Positions 43,863-55,979 of a stretch of DNA of 64,000 bases are shown here, in pieces. The notes under the pieces are model-generated. The model searched no databases. It saw nothing but the letters and a program-made list of their open reading frames with translations, and was not told the origin of the DNA. Source of the stretch: Heliopora coerulea (Eukaryota; Cnidaria; Anthozoa; Scleralcyonacea; Helioporidae). The translations under genes were made by a program, and so were the position numbers. Positions within the stretch are counted from its first letter, which is position 1; every line of letters starts with the position of its first letter. The DNA lies in assembly GCA_030142905.1 (NCBI GenBank), contig JASJOG010000189.1:55001-119000 (forward strand). The letters run 5' to 3'.

Positions 43863-46313
43863 TGTGGATTCGAAAACGTTAAAGTGAAATTTGACACGAA
43901 AGAAATACACTGCTGTTTTGAAAGGAAGCTCTTAATAATGTGCAATTCTACATTCATTTTGTTCCGTTTCCTATCTTCGCTTTTCCTTATCGTTGTTCCT
44001 TTTTCCAATTCTATTTCAATTAGGTTACCCGTCACCTGCACTTCTCACCCATTCGGCTGCTGTTTCTTATATTTTTGTTCTCTTTCCCAAAGAAATCAAG
44101 TTATGCGCTAAAGCAGAAGTTGAGATCCAGTTGTACATGCCAACTTTATGATGGTTGTCATATCATTTAAATCTCAATTAATTCCCTCAACTAATGACTG
44201 ATTTATATCACAATTAATACTATAAGCACAAGTAAAAACACATTTTAAAAAAATGCTTCGCAATAACTGGCAGTCACATAACCTAACCGTAAGTAACCAC
44301 GTCGAAGGATAAAAATCGAAATATGACATAATCTAATTTATCAGTGTAGCTGTAGTAAAGTATGGTTACTTGCGATAACTTTTTCAACGCATACACCTTA
44401 CCCATTGTTACAATTGTAAATCTTAGAGAACTATTCAGAAAAGCTATTTCGTCCTTTGTGTAACTAATTCGACTCGCCATCTGATTCGATTGTCGGTATC
44501 CAAAGCATCCAAGAAACTGTCGGTTTTACAGTTTCATTTGGATCAAAGATCCATTTTAGTTTTTGTCATGTGTTTTAGCAATTTAGAGAGTAAGAAGAAT
44601 TCTCCTAATCTTTAAATGCAAGCGCGTGCGAAGGGGTCTCCATCGAGTAATACCCGACGCTGTAATACCAGGGATTATGTCACGCAGCTAATTCACAATA
44701 CCTGGAATGCAAACTCTAATGATTTTGCCTTACCCACTCGATATAACTAAATATATCGCTTTCATTATTCGCCAAGCTTTAGAGAAATCGCCCTTTCATT
44801 AGTATGTTATCGTTTAAATGTAATTACATTAAATTTGCAATGTTTATAGGATTATAAGAACATGGTTTTACCAAGTCATATATTAACAATGCGTTTATTT
44901 AATTATTGATCGAAGTAATTTCAGTTTTCGAACAGCTTTACTGTGTCACTCATTACAATAAAAATTTCTTTTGTGAAGAAAATGAAAATGGTCAGCCATA
45001 CCTTCCATCAATACATTAAAATAATAGGCGATGAATCAACCAAATGAATCCGATCACAAATGCTTTTGAGAGCAACAACAGTACCAATGAAAGATAAAGT
45101 GTTTTTTAAAGCTTTTTGAACGGTATGGGATGACTTATCCACTGGTCTGCTTCTCTAAGAATGATTTTAAACATTAGCAGTGGAAATATTATTAATGATG
45201 TCGCATTTTATACAGCAGAAAGGGATGGCACATCCGTTAATTTACTCCTCATGGTATTCCAAGAGTTATGTCCAATTTTTCATAATTATTCCAAAAAGTA
45301 TTGCAAGAGAAAAGTGGAAAAACGTATCGAAGCCGCAAAGAGTTATCCATAGAATATAAAAGATATACATGCCCCTCAAATTCCAATTAAACATCTTAAA
45401 ATATGAATGCAGTAAAAAAGGCAATAAATCGAGAACCAAAAGCAATAGAGGAGGCATATTCCTTAAAACTAGAAATACGTGCACGCAACAATCAGTCGCT
45501 TTTCCTTCCAATATATCTCCCAAGAATCCAAGTAACATTAATAATTTTTAAAATTGTCAAAAACACAAATCCTTCTAAATATAACTCGAAGAGGGCATGC
45601 AATGTAAGAAAAACGCAACATTTGGACACGAATATTAACAACACAAACTGGAAATTGTCTCATATTTAAACTGCTCAACGTCATATTTACGTTTAAAATT
45701 TCGACTCTGTTTTATTAAAACAAAACGTTTGGTGAGAGCAACCTTCAACGGTTTCACAAATGGAGAAATCCATTCTGACAATTCTGCTGCTAAACAATGG
45801 ATGTTCGTTTCAAGACCCAGTATTAGTTGCGATCTTGAGGTATTTCATGTCATTTTCGGATTAAATTTATCACTTTTTTAGCTTGGAAGAATGACATTTT
45901 AGTAGATGGCAACACTTTCTGTCTTAAAAGCGGAGCATTCTCATAGGTTACCGACCGGATATCAGCACTACGAGTAGCTTATGACTGAAAAAAAATTTTT
46001 GGATACTTTTTGTGTTAAAATAGTAATAAATCCTACATTATCTCAAAGTTAATTACAAGTGTCTAGTAGAAGTGCTATGATGAAGATTTATGGTAAGTAT
46101 TCATCCGCGGGTAAAAGACTTTCGTAACGAAATTGAAAAGAATTACGAAACCGACGAGATAGACAGAGAAAACATGAAAGAGGTCTGCATTTTTATTGTG
46201 ACCAAAAATCGGAAAATACAAAACATACAACAAAATACAAGCAATCCTTGTACAAGTTTTGTCGAGAGACGAACGAGTCAAGAGAAGTAGAATATGTAAT
46301 TTTTTCCACTGTA
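43863..46313. other. Intergenic, no gene recognised
   Basis: AT-rich. The frames at 43839-44111, 45161-45352 and 45403-45669 were examined and show no family I recognise. Confidence 0.4.
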
Positions 46314-47567
46314 ATACTTTGGTAAAAGAGAAAAATGACGTAGCGTCAAACATTCAACTCTTACGTATTTTCAACGAAGCATTGAGCGGCACCACAACAC
46401 AAAGGGTTCAACGGTGAATTTATTGTAAGAAGTCGGTTTTAAACTTTCTTGAGAGGTGTTAAAATCCTGATGATAGCATTATTGGTCGAACATGGTGAAG
46501 GTAACTATCCACAAACCACCCTAAAAGTGAGAAAGATTGAAGCGGACAACATTTTCGCCGAAGGAGAGAATGATCTACAAAGATAAGTAGCTTTTCAGCG
46601 TGTTTCCTGGTCGCTGTTTATCTTTCATTCTTGTTTACAAGCCATAAATAGATTCCAATGTTTTCAGGATAGCGACATTTCACAGGCAAAACGATCCCGA
46701 AAAGCGCAATGAAATATTTGTCTGGAAAGCGGTTAAAGGATCCGCAGACTTTCAGCTCAGGTCAAATCTTCGGAACGCTGTGTGTTTTATCTCACTTCTT
46801 TAACAATTGACCATGAATACCTTCCGGATAAGTATTACAAACTATTTAAAAGCCATCGTCCTAATGAACCAGAATCTGCATTCTATTTTGCCATTAAACA
46901 CCAGCAAAATCCAGGTGATGATATTTGAACCAATAAGTCTCTCTTGGCGAAGAATGAAGTCTGGAAGCCACGATAGAAAGCTGCTCAGAACAATTCCGTT
47001 CCCAAACATGCATTTCCAATCCATTCAATTGAGACGTACCTGTGTTTGTCTAGATCAGCAAAGTAAGTACTAGAACGTGAAAAGTCTCGATTTACACAAA
47101 TCAGCATCGTTTCAACTTCAGCGAAGAACGTCGTTTACACTCAGCCGCTTAGCAAATGTCCTGAGAACAAGCAAGTTACCGTCACGTCTTTTGCTCGTAT
47201 TGACGAGAATGAGCCAAGTCAAAGCGTTGCTACAGAATGTGAACAGTTGGCCAATGCATATTCCAAAGAGCTGAGTTTTAGAACTGTCCTTTCAGTTCAT
47301 AAATTGTCCAGTAACTAAGATGTCCTGCAAAAGTGAAACCAGCCGCAAGCACCAGGAAAGCTGTTTCGTTTGCCTATCTTAAAGCATATATTGGGTTCAG
47401 TATTCAAATGATGTAAACAACTTGCTAGAGATCCACACAAGGGAAAAAAGAACGAGACCAAATTGATTTGCTTCAATATGGAGTTAAGTAACCAAAGTAT
47501 GGTTTGGCCAACAACATACCAGTCCCCGAGTTTGTACATGGCATACTTGAGTGACCGGAATCCTTGA
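46314..47567. repeat. Dispersed repeat R1, copy 2, left part
   Basis: Diverged copy of 1-1917 without the 690-bp hAT-like insert. The uninterrupted TTGGCCAACAACATACC at about 47505-47520 is the pre-insertion state. Open frames at 46807-47073 and 47077-47274 correspond to those at 439-630 and 699-1035 in copy 1, with stops at different places. Confidence 0.75.
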
Positions 47568-47568
47568 A

Positions 47569-47644
<76 letters not shown>

Positions 47645-47650
47645 TATATA
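47568..47650. repeat. (TATC)n then (TA)n microsatellite
   Basis: Continuous simple repeat joining the left and right parts of R1 in copy 2. It occupies the same place as the four TA tracts and three inserted elements of copy 1. It creates a spurious open frame (47551-47787). Confidence 0.95.
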
Positions 47651-47800
47651 CAGACAAATTATTCAAAAATTGCGAAACTTTTCTCCCTAGTCACCACTCT
47701 TGTAAAAGGAAGTCACGCACATGGAGATTAGTACCCTCACCCGCTAAGGCCTTCGAACCCTCGCACCGCGCTTCGTGCGGTGGGTGACGGTATTATCTCA
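47651..47800. repeat. Dispersed repeat R1, copy 2, right part
   Basis: Counterpart of 4108-4250. A 12-bp-scale CTTCGTGCGGTG motif preceded by CCTCGCACCGCG makes a small hairpin near 47760-47780. Confidence 0.7.
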
Positions 47801-48628
47801 AATCTTAAATTTAACCAGTGGTTTTTAAAGTCCACAAACCTTTATCAGTTTCAGTAATAATAGTTTACAAATTCCTGGTACATTTCTGAACTTTTTTATT
47901 TTGACTCTCGCGAATTTATGCGCAAAATCATCTATTAAGTTTGTTTAAAAACTACTACAACAACAACAACAACAACAACAGTAATTTAAAAACACATCTG
48001 CTGTATGCACTATTCAATACTTAGCTGGCTGTCCCTTCGATTTGATCACAGCTTTATATCAACGAAAAATGTTTTCAATAAACTGATTCAATTATTTTTT
48101 AGTGATTACTTGCAATCCATTTTTGAGTATCTCAAAAAGTTCCTTTTCCTTTTCCGACTTTCGGTCATTTGCTAATTAGTCCAACTCAGCCAATAAATTT
48201 TCAATGTGATTTAGGACAACGCATTTCTATTCATCAATATTCCCACTAATAAGCTCACTAGCAAATGATAATCGCGATAAACGATTCTTCTCACTCACAA
48301 ATTGTTTCTTGGAATTTTTTCTCCATTTATTGTCTCTCTCTTTTAAGAGGTAATTAACGCTTCAAGTAGAAACTTTGACCCCAGTTTGAGCGATCTAGTT
48401 TATCTGCCAGCTGCTGTTCGGTTGGAGGTGCCTGATTTAGAACTTTTAATAATTAAACGGTCACTTCGTTCAGTACTTTCCGTCCTAAACCAGAAATACG
48501 ACTGCAATCTCTACTCAATTTTATCTTAATGCAATTTTTTTTCCAGAATAGCTGATGTTGAACTTTTTCGAAGTATAACGTGCGGTACCTCCAGCTTAAA
48601 GCAAGCCAAGAATCTTGTGATTCCCTCT
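47801..48628. other. Unassigned, with (CAA)n tract
   Basis: (CAA)n at about 47955-47980. Otherwise no gene or element recognised. Confidence 0.4.
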
Positions 48629-49075
48629 AATTTTCATCTCAGCCTTCTTGGTGTCGACTTTTTAAAGGTATTCACAAGCCATATCAATTTCCCACAAAAA
48701 CCCCAATCAAAATATTCAGAAATGCGCATAAAACTACCTTCTAGCCTAATGATATTTTGTACTTCAGTTCTCAACTAAACAATGTGGAATGCATGATATT
48801 TTTAAGATTTTATGGGCAATTTTATATCATCTAATTTGTAAGAAATAGGAGAAAATGAACCACGTTTTGCATAACACATTATTATTAAAAGTCTTAAGAA
48901 TTGATAAATGTTCTAAGCAAGCACTTAAAATTAGTATTTCAGAAGCGCTTTGATCAGATCTTCAAGAAAGCATTCTAAAAATATATGGTTATCCTTAATT
49001 TTTTTTTCATCCTGTGACAGTTACATCAAATTGAATGTATTTTTAGGATAGCCACTTTTTTTTTGTCCTCACCCA
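48629..49075 (+). repeat. Tandem 0.9-kb duplication, unit 1 conserved part
   Basis: This aligns in direct orientation, offset about 909 bp, with 49538-49980. Shared words include GCATGATATTT, ATTTGTAAGAAATAGG, CAGAAGC and ATATGGTTAT. Each unit is followed by the same kind of minisatellite. It is non-coding. Confidence 0.8.
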
Positions 49076-49082
49076 GTATTTA

Positions 49083-49345
49083 GCTCAACTTACCTCTACT
49101 AAGTCTTACTTAAGCCTGGTTAAGGAAACCTAGACGTTAGCAGGCCTACTCATGCCTACTTAAGCCAATTCAAACCTACGTAGGCCAACTTATGCCTGTT
49201 TATAGACCTATTAGACCAATTTAGACCTACAAAGGCCTACTTAGACCCCCTTAATATCACTTAGACCTACTTATATCTACTTTGACCTATTTAGACCTAC
49301 TGAGATCTATTAAACTTACTCAAACTAGTAGGTCTACTTAGATCT
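49083..49345. repeat. Degenerate ~10-bp minisatellite, array 1
   Basis: Repeated variants of CTTAGACCTA / CTTAGGCCTA, with spacing mostly 10-12 bp. Confidence 0.8.
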
Positions 49346-49537
49346 AACCAGGGCTGACCTACACAAGGTCAACCAGGTCCTAGAACCCAGTAAAATTTTC
49401 CTAACGAAACCGAGTTTGATTTTCTTTTCCTAGATGCGTTACTATATTCGATTTTTGGTGACTTTCGGCTTTGCCTCGTGACTTGGATCAAAACATAAAA
49501 TAACCCACACACCCCGCCCTGGGAAATAATTCTTTTT

Positions 49538-49980
49538 ATTTTTTACCTCAGCCCTCTCAGTGCCGTTTTGTTTAAGTCCCTTACTAGCCATATTACTTCC
49601 ATAAAAAGTCCCAATGAAAATGTTTAAAATTGCGCTTGAAATTACCTTCTCGACTAATAATGTTTTGGACTTGAGTTATCAACTAAATATTGTGGGATGC
49701 ATGATATTTAGGTGATTTTATAGACAATTTTCTGTTATCTATTTTGTAAGAAATAGGTGAAAATCCACCATGTTTTGAATAACACATTATCATCAAAAAT
49801 CTTAAAAATTGATATATGTTCTACGCAGGCGCTTAAAATTAGCATTTCAGAAGCTTTTTAATCAGATCTCGAAAAAGCCATTCTAAATACATATGGTTAT
49901 TCTTAATTTCTGTTCATCCTTTGACAGTTATGCCAAATTGACTATATTTCTTATGATGGCCACTTCTATTTGTCCACCCT
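49538..49980 (+). repeat. Tandem 0.9-kb duplication, unit 2 conserved part
   Basis: Second copy of 48629-49075, moderately diverged, again followed (after about 240 bp) by the minisatellite. The intervening 49346-49537 and 49981-50224 hold no recognised gene. Confidence 0.8.
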
Positions 49981-50224
49981 CTCTATTTTGCCCATTATAA
50001 CTTATTTGCATTAGTTACTGAGAGATTTACCTATCCAACAATCATTTTTTTTCCAAAAGTTGTCCTCCCAAAATGTAGGAAAACATGTTCCTCGACTTTT
50101 CAAAATCAAAAATTTTCCCGAAAAGCAAGTCCCAGACACCCATAGATATATTGTGTCTTTGGCACTTGAAACTTTGTCACAGAAAATTCTAGATCCGCCC
50201 CCGTCTACTTATACGTATTTAAAG

Positions 50225-50775
50225 CTAAACCGGCCTGGCTGGACCTACTTAGGCCGGCTTCAAACTTTGTGGACAAACTTGGACCTACTGAGGTCTGTTT
50301 AGAGCTACTCAGACTTGCGTAGGCCCACTTAGGTCCGCTAAGGCCTACTTAAACTTACTTAATCCAGTTTACAAGGCTTTGCCTTTGCGTAGCACGATCC
50401 ATGTTTTGGCATGGTGCCCTGGTAGTGCCCTTGTGATTATGTCACGATTAGCTATGCCTTTGAAGTAACTTAGACCAACTTGGCTCTACATAGAACTACT
50501 TTGACCTATTTAGAACTAATTTAACCTGCCTAGTCGTATTTAGGCCTATTTCAATCTACTTAGGCCTTAGACGTATTAGATGTACTCAAACTTATTTAGG
50601 TCTACCCAGGTCATCTCAGGCCTACTTAGATCTACTTAGGTCTAAGTAGACCTATTTAGACATAGTTAAACCAACCTAAGTCTACTAAGCGTACTTAGAA
50701 CTACTTGGGGCAACCTAGACCTACTTTGACGTACTTAGGTCTACCGACACCTAATTAGATTTAACTAGACGTACT
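50225..50775. repeat. Degenerate ~10-bp minisatellite, array 2
   Basis: A longer array of CTTAGACCTA / CTTAGGTCTA variants, interrupted near 50370-50460 by non-repeat sequence. Confidence 0.8.
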
Positions 50776-50829
50776 TACTCAAATTTAATTTCATATTTCC
50801 AAAATTTCTTGTTAGCAAAACGACAGTTA

Positions 50830-51184
50830 TAAATTTCAAAAACACGAGAATACTTTATAATGACATGTTTCTTCAAGACTAATGCCATCTTCAGTTTACA
50901 GAGTGATGTTTGTAAGGCTTTAAATAGGAATTAAAGAATGAATAACTTAACTAATTACACTAACGATATGCTAAGATGATTAATTACAATGACAATATGT
51001 TTTGTGAAGACTAAAATAGGCGGTAAGAAACGGTAATTATGAACAGAGAAAGGTGTTGATGTGTTAAATTTGTGTGCCTAATGCTGGTTTTCTATTTTAG
51101 ATGTAAATAGTTTCTTTCAATTTGAGTGTGTAAGTGTTTTTGGCTGAATATAGAATTTTAAAGCAGTTTGGTGTAAAGTGGTTT
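50830..51184 (-). mobile_element. Inverted 3' part of PLE dimer E
   Basis: On the minus strand the sequence after 51184 (CACTTTACACCAAACTGCTT, then TTCAGCCAAAA) matches the plus-strand 3' coding end of the PLE relic at 52850-52950. It therefore lies head-to-head with that relic. A degenerate hammerhead-like core on minus (CTGAAGA at 50888-50894, GAAAC at 50867-50871, GTC at 50862-50864) marks its outward end. Helix II pairs poorly. Confidence 0.6.
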
Positions 51185-52980
51185 TTACAATTGGCAGAGA
51201 CATCGATCCCAAAGGCCTATGGCCTGCCAGATTCTATGGCCTTCCCAAATTGCATAAACAAAGAGAAAGAAACACACCACCTCCTTTCAGACCGATTGTA
51301 TCCTCGATAGGGACATATAATTGCAAACTAGCCTGATATCTAAGTTCTTTCCTAAGCCCCCATATTTCCAATAAATACTCGACACAAGATTCTTTCTTTT
51401 TCGTTCGAGAAATTCGGAATATCGACGCACGCAACAAGTATCTCATATCTTTCGATGTACAAAACCTTTTCACGAACATTCCTCTTAACGAAATTATAAG
51501 CATCTACACCATTACCTTTTTTAAACATAATCCTAACTTTCCTATTAACAGAACTGACCTTAAAATGCTATTTTCGTTTGTAACTACTCAATACCACTTC
51601 TTTTTTAATGATTTTATTTATAACTAAATTGATGGGGTCGCTATGGGTTCTCTTCTTGCTCCTATTTTAGCTGATCTTTTTATGGGACATCATGAAAAAC
51701 CGCTGCTTGAAAACTACAAAGATTCGAAAATTTTAATTTACCGAAGATATGTCGATGACATTTTCTGTTTACTGGACAACGAACACGACGCAATGCCATT
51801 CTTCGATTACATCAACGCTCAACATCCCAACATAAAACTCACTCGTAAAAAACAATTAAATGGGAAACTCCTCTTCCTTGATGTTTTAGTGGATAATTCG
51901 TCCAACTTCGGCAACCGAAGTACCAGGCGGGAATCTCGATCGTGTATTGAAAATTAACACCCAGCAAATAATTTTAACAAAAACCATGACATTAAGGTTG
52001 TTGAAAATACATTAATGCTAACGTTTCGTTACATAACCAGTAGCATCATCCGAGCGATATGATTACAGAAATAATTTTTCGTTATTTAAGCAGAGAAATT
52101 ATCGCTGTAATCATATCGCCCTGATGATGTTACTGGTTGTGTAACGAAACGTTAGCATTGAAGTATTTTTTAAAAACTTCAATGTCATGGTTTTTCTTAA
52201 AGTTATTTCCTGAACGAAAATTTGTCCAACGTTTGTGTCACCTCTGCCTTTCACAAAAAATCCCATACTGGACATTTTAACAATTTTTTTTTCAGTTTCG
52301 CGCCGTTAAACAACAAAACTGGCCTAATTTGCACTTTTATTGACAGAACATCAAAAATTAACAACACTAACGCCGGCTTTAACAATGATATCAACAAACT
52401 GTCAGAAATTTTCAAACGTAATTGTTTTCCTTCTCACTTTCTTGACAAAATCATTAAAAAATATTTAAAGACACCCAGACAAAACCCTAACAAAAATGTT
52501 TCCAACAACACGGAAACACCAATATGCACTCTCTTAAACTCCCCAACATTGGTAATTATTCTAGACTAACCCAAATCAAGATAAGACAATTGTGTAAACG
52601 TTTCTGTAAGGACCTTAGTATCAAACTAGTGTTCTCTACTTTCAAAATCAAAACCTTTTGAAATTAAAGGACCCGATTCCCATAGTTCTAAAATCATTCT
52701 TAGCTTATGAATTTACTTGTGCAGGATGTAATTCACTATACATTGGTGAAACCTCTCCATTTCTCAACACGGTTTAAAGAAAACACCTTAACTGATCGAA
52801 ACTCTCACGTCTTTAAACACCTCAATAACTCTACTAGTTGTAAAAGCCACTACACACCAACTGCTTTAAAATTTTAGATTCAGCCAAAACCATTTACACA
52901 GCCAAAATAGAAGACCAGAACTAAACACACAAATTCAACTCATCATAAGTAGTTGTAACAATCAACTTCCTTCCCCCAAT
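51185..52980 (+). pseudogene. PLE reverse transcriptase/GIY-YIG relic (plus copy of dimer E)
   Basis: Reverse transcriptase motifs are readable in order: RFYGLPKLHKQ (about 51220), RPIVSSIGTYN, ISFDVQNLFTNIPLNE (motif A, about 51450), DGVAMGSLLAPILADLFM (motif B, 51630) and YRRYVDDIFCLL (motif C, 51740). A foldback interrupts it at 51912-52220. The relic resumes with VTSAFHKKSHTG, APLNNKTGLI and DRTSKINNTNAGF, ending in a broken GIY-YIG (CAGCNSLYIGETS, about 52730). In-frame stops (for example before YLSSFLS and before IDGVAMG) inactivate it. Confidence 0.85.
51972..52201. mobile_element. Foldback with inverted hammerhead-like 3' tips, nested in PLE
   Basis: Arms 51972-52068 and 52105-52201 (about 97 bp, roughly nine-tenths identical) surround a 36-bp centre. 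Each arm read outward contains CTGATGATGTTACTGG or a diverged form, then GTAACGAAACGTTAG. This is the 3' tip of the PLE family seen at 60.5-62.5 kb, but with GCA instead of the GTC triplet, so cleavage is unlikely. Similar 16-bp strings flank the insert (51896-51911 and about 52221-52236) and may be a degraded target duplication. Confidence 0.65.
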
Positions 52981-55748
52981 TCAGTGTTGTTGTTTAAAAC
53001 TTTATTCCAACATTAATTTGGAGGGCGGGATGTTGCAACATTATGGTCCAAGACTGTAAGTCAATGCGCCGCTTACGGTAATATTTCAGACTCGGTTGGA
53101 CATTTACTTTAATTTGAAACACTTTTATCAAAACATACTCAATATTTTTCATCCAAAAAAACCATCTTAGTCGAGCTGTATAAGCTACGTCAGTGCACAC
53201 AGCTAGATGACTGAGGGATTGGCCAGTGGTACATAAGACTTGGCATGAAAGCTAGCATATTCCAGTTTAAGAACAAACTAAGACCATGATATGAAATCAA
53301 ATTGCATCCTGTTATACCGCTTCGAATCTCACACCAAAATATTTAAAAACTCCAAACATTTTTTGTCCCAAACAGTCAAGAATATCTACTTACCCGAAGC
53401 CTCAAAAATGCACGTGAAAGCAGCGTAAAACGGCGAGACGGGTCAAACGAACGAAGAAAATGACACGTACAGACTACCCACACTACATAACAACCAGAAG
53501 CTGATGGCCGGACGTGAACAGGACTGGATTGAATTTGCGAAAAAAAAAGCATAAAAATATTTTTAAAAAAGACACAGAAAACAGAAGCTGCAATAACTTT
53601 AATTTTACCGGTGTGGTGAACCGGGAGTCGTATTTGAGAATAGGCTCAGTGAAACATACATCATCTCTAAGAAAAAAACCAACAACAAAAAAAAGTAATC
53701 GCGAAGGCCTGACGCAGCACCCACAAGTCTACTGACTGAATCAAAGAAAAACATATTTGACTTATTTGCGACTTTTTTGTTTCCATCCTTCTTATCCTTT
53801 AAAAACAAAGCCACAATTTCCCTCCTCCCTAACGATATCTATACTAGCTTGTTGATTTACTCTTAGTGTGCAAGCTTCAAAGTTCTTCCCGTACACGTGA
53901 TCTACAATGTCAAGCAATGTGATTCCCTACTCCAAAAAACCAAATCCGCATATATCTGTATCGAAGTAAGAAACTTGTCGATGTCATGGGTTTATGCCAA
54001 GTTACTATCGACGGGTCTGGAAACGCTGCTCTGCGGAATTAATTTTTGTCAATAACAAGCGTATTCTCACCCTCAGGTGAGACACTCCCATGGAACTAGG
54101 CTACTATTCTTTACGTTGGCCCATTACCTGGCAATATCCAAGGTCTATAAAATGCCACATCCGTTCTGCCTAAACCTGCAACTGATTGTCGAAAAGCTTC
54201 AACAGCCACCGTTTTATCCTCTGCTTGATCCAACCCAGCTCTGGATCAGTATTCTGTACCCAGAGCCTCCTATATTAAAATTCTCCATAATTGCACACGT
54301 GTGACTTCATGTGCATAATCAGATTTAATGACATGTGAAACGATTAAAATTAGGATTAGATTTTCCATGAGGAATATTTTCACATGTAGTTTTCTTAATA
54401 TGATTTAATTTCATATATTTATACAAGTGGTTGGAATGTGATCACATGTGATTCACGTGTGGTTCATATGTTAAACAACTTCACATGTTCCATTTTCACA
54501 TATGAAATCTGACATCAGGTATTTTAATATGTGATGCATCATTGCCCACCAGTTTTTGGTAAAGTATCATACCTTCAAAATACCGGAAGTCCCGGTAAAA
54601 CTAAATCATGTAAAAGCTGTCTTAGTCGAGATTTACATAAAAAAGACAGTGTTTCAGTCGCACATCTACCGTCACGTGTTGAAGTCTACCAATGTTGGGC
54701 CCTCAACATCTAACTAAACATCCAAGAGACTCTGGAGATAATTGAGATGGTCGAAGGCCTAACAACTTGGTTTCCAACTCCTGGCCGTCCGAAAATTTAC
54801 ACCAATTGAAAATCGTATAATCTCGGACTTGCGTGACGTCCGAAAGTAAATGTTCAGCCAGATATCCACCTTTCACCACCATTTGGAGTAGGTCCATTTA
54901 GGTGATTGAGGATGCAATTTGCTATTCTTCTGGCAGCTTTAGCAGCTTGGTTGTAGTTGCGACCCTGAAACCTGATAAACTCGATGATGAAAGCTCCATT
55001 AGGCTGTTTCGTGGTAAATTTTACTACTACTCTGGCAGCTTCTGCGTCAGATCTAGCACTAATCATATTGGTTCTTCTTTTCCATCTGATACTGCTACTT
55101 ATGACTAGAGGGGACTCTCGATAACACGGCAACTAAGGAATCCAACATCTTCAGCCAGGTACACTTGGAGAGGACACCAAATCTTCATTCGTTCGAACAC
55201 AGGACTTCCACAGGAATCGTCAGTTTATCAGCTTTAAGTCAACAATCTGATTAGCGAAGAATTGACTCCAGCGGTCGATCTTGACGGTGGGAGGGATTCT
55301 TCAATTCTCCTAAATAACTACCGCCAGTCTTAAGCTGAGCAGCCCTAAGCCAATAAGTAGTTGTTCCGCCATTGACTGCTTGTCTCACTGGATGTGTACT
55401 TGGTACTTATGGTCCTTATTAGCAAGACGAGCAATTAGCGGTATTCTTATCCGAGACTAACAACTGTCGAACTCGTAAATCAAGTTTGCATGTTTAAAAT
55501 TTGACAGCAGAAATGTCCATACTCTAATAGCTAGACTTAGTGATGAACTACTTCAAATACATGATGCACTGAAAACAGCAGTCATTAATCGTGACCATTC
55601 ACCATCAGACGTTGATGTTGCTTCTCTGCAAAAACTCGCCAAATAGTACATGGTTCTTCATAAAAGTCTAAGTACACTTTTATCTTGACAGGGAATGATA
55701 AAGGTTGTATGCAGCAGTATGGTGTTGGCTTCGCCATCAATGTTTCCA
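52981..55748. other. Unassigned, no gene recognised
   Basis: Short frames only. 54290-54520 is rich in CACATGTG/ATATGAAA words like 16.1-16.6 kb. Minus frames at 54703-54897 and 54854-55132 and a plus-strand stretch near 55530-55640 (RLSDELLQIHDALKTAV) look coding-like but match no family I know; they may be further transposon relics. Confidence 0.35.
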
Positions 55749-55826
55749 TGTTGAAGAAATATCTTAAACAAAACTGTGTTTATTCATAATCTCATACTTC
55801 CTTATTTACAACCAGAGTTTTCCACA
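55749..55826 (-). repeat. Candidate 3' LTR of Gypsy relic 2
   Basis: On minus, a purine tract ending AGGGGG is followed by TGTGGAAAAC, an AATAAA and an end at TTCAACA. This is suggestive of a very short LTR, but no second copy was found. Confidence 0.35.
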
Positions 55827-55979
55827 CCCCCTCAAGCTTGGTCTCTTGTTCGTCACCAGTCCATCATGGTCCTATCAATAATGTTTTTATATTGTCATAT
55901 CCTTCGTTCTTTGATGACGTAAGAACAAGCAAACAGAAACAAACACAGCAGTTCTTAAGTCTGAATAGGTTCTAAGTTT

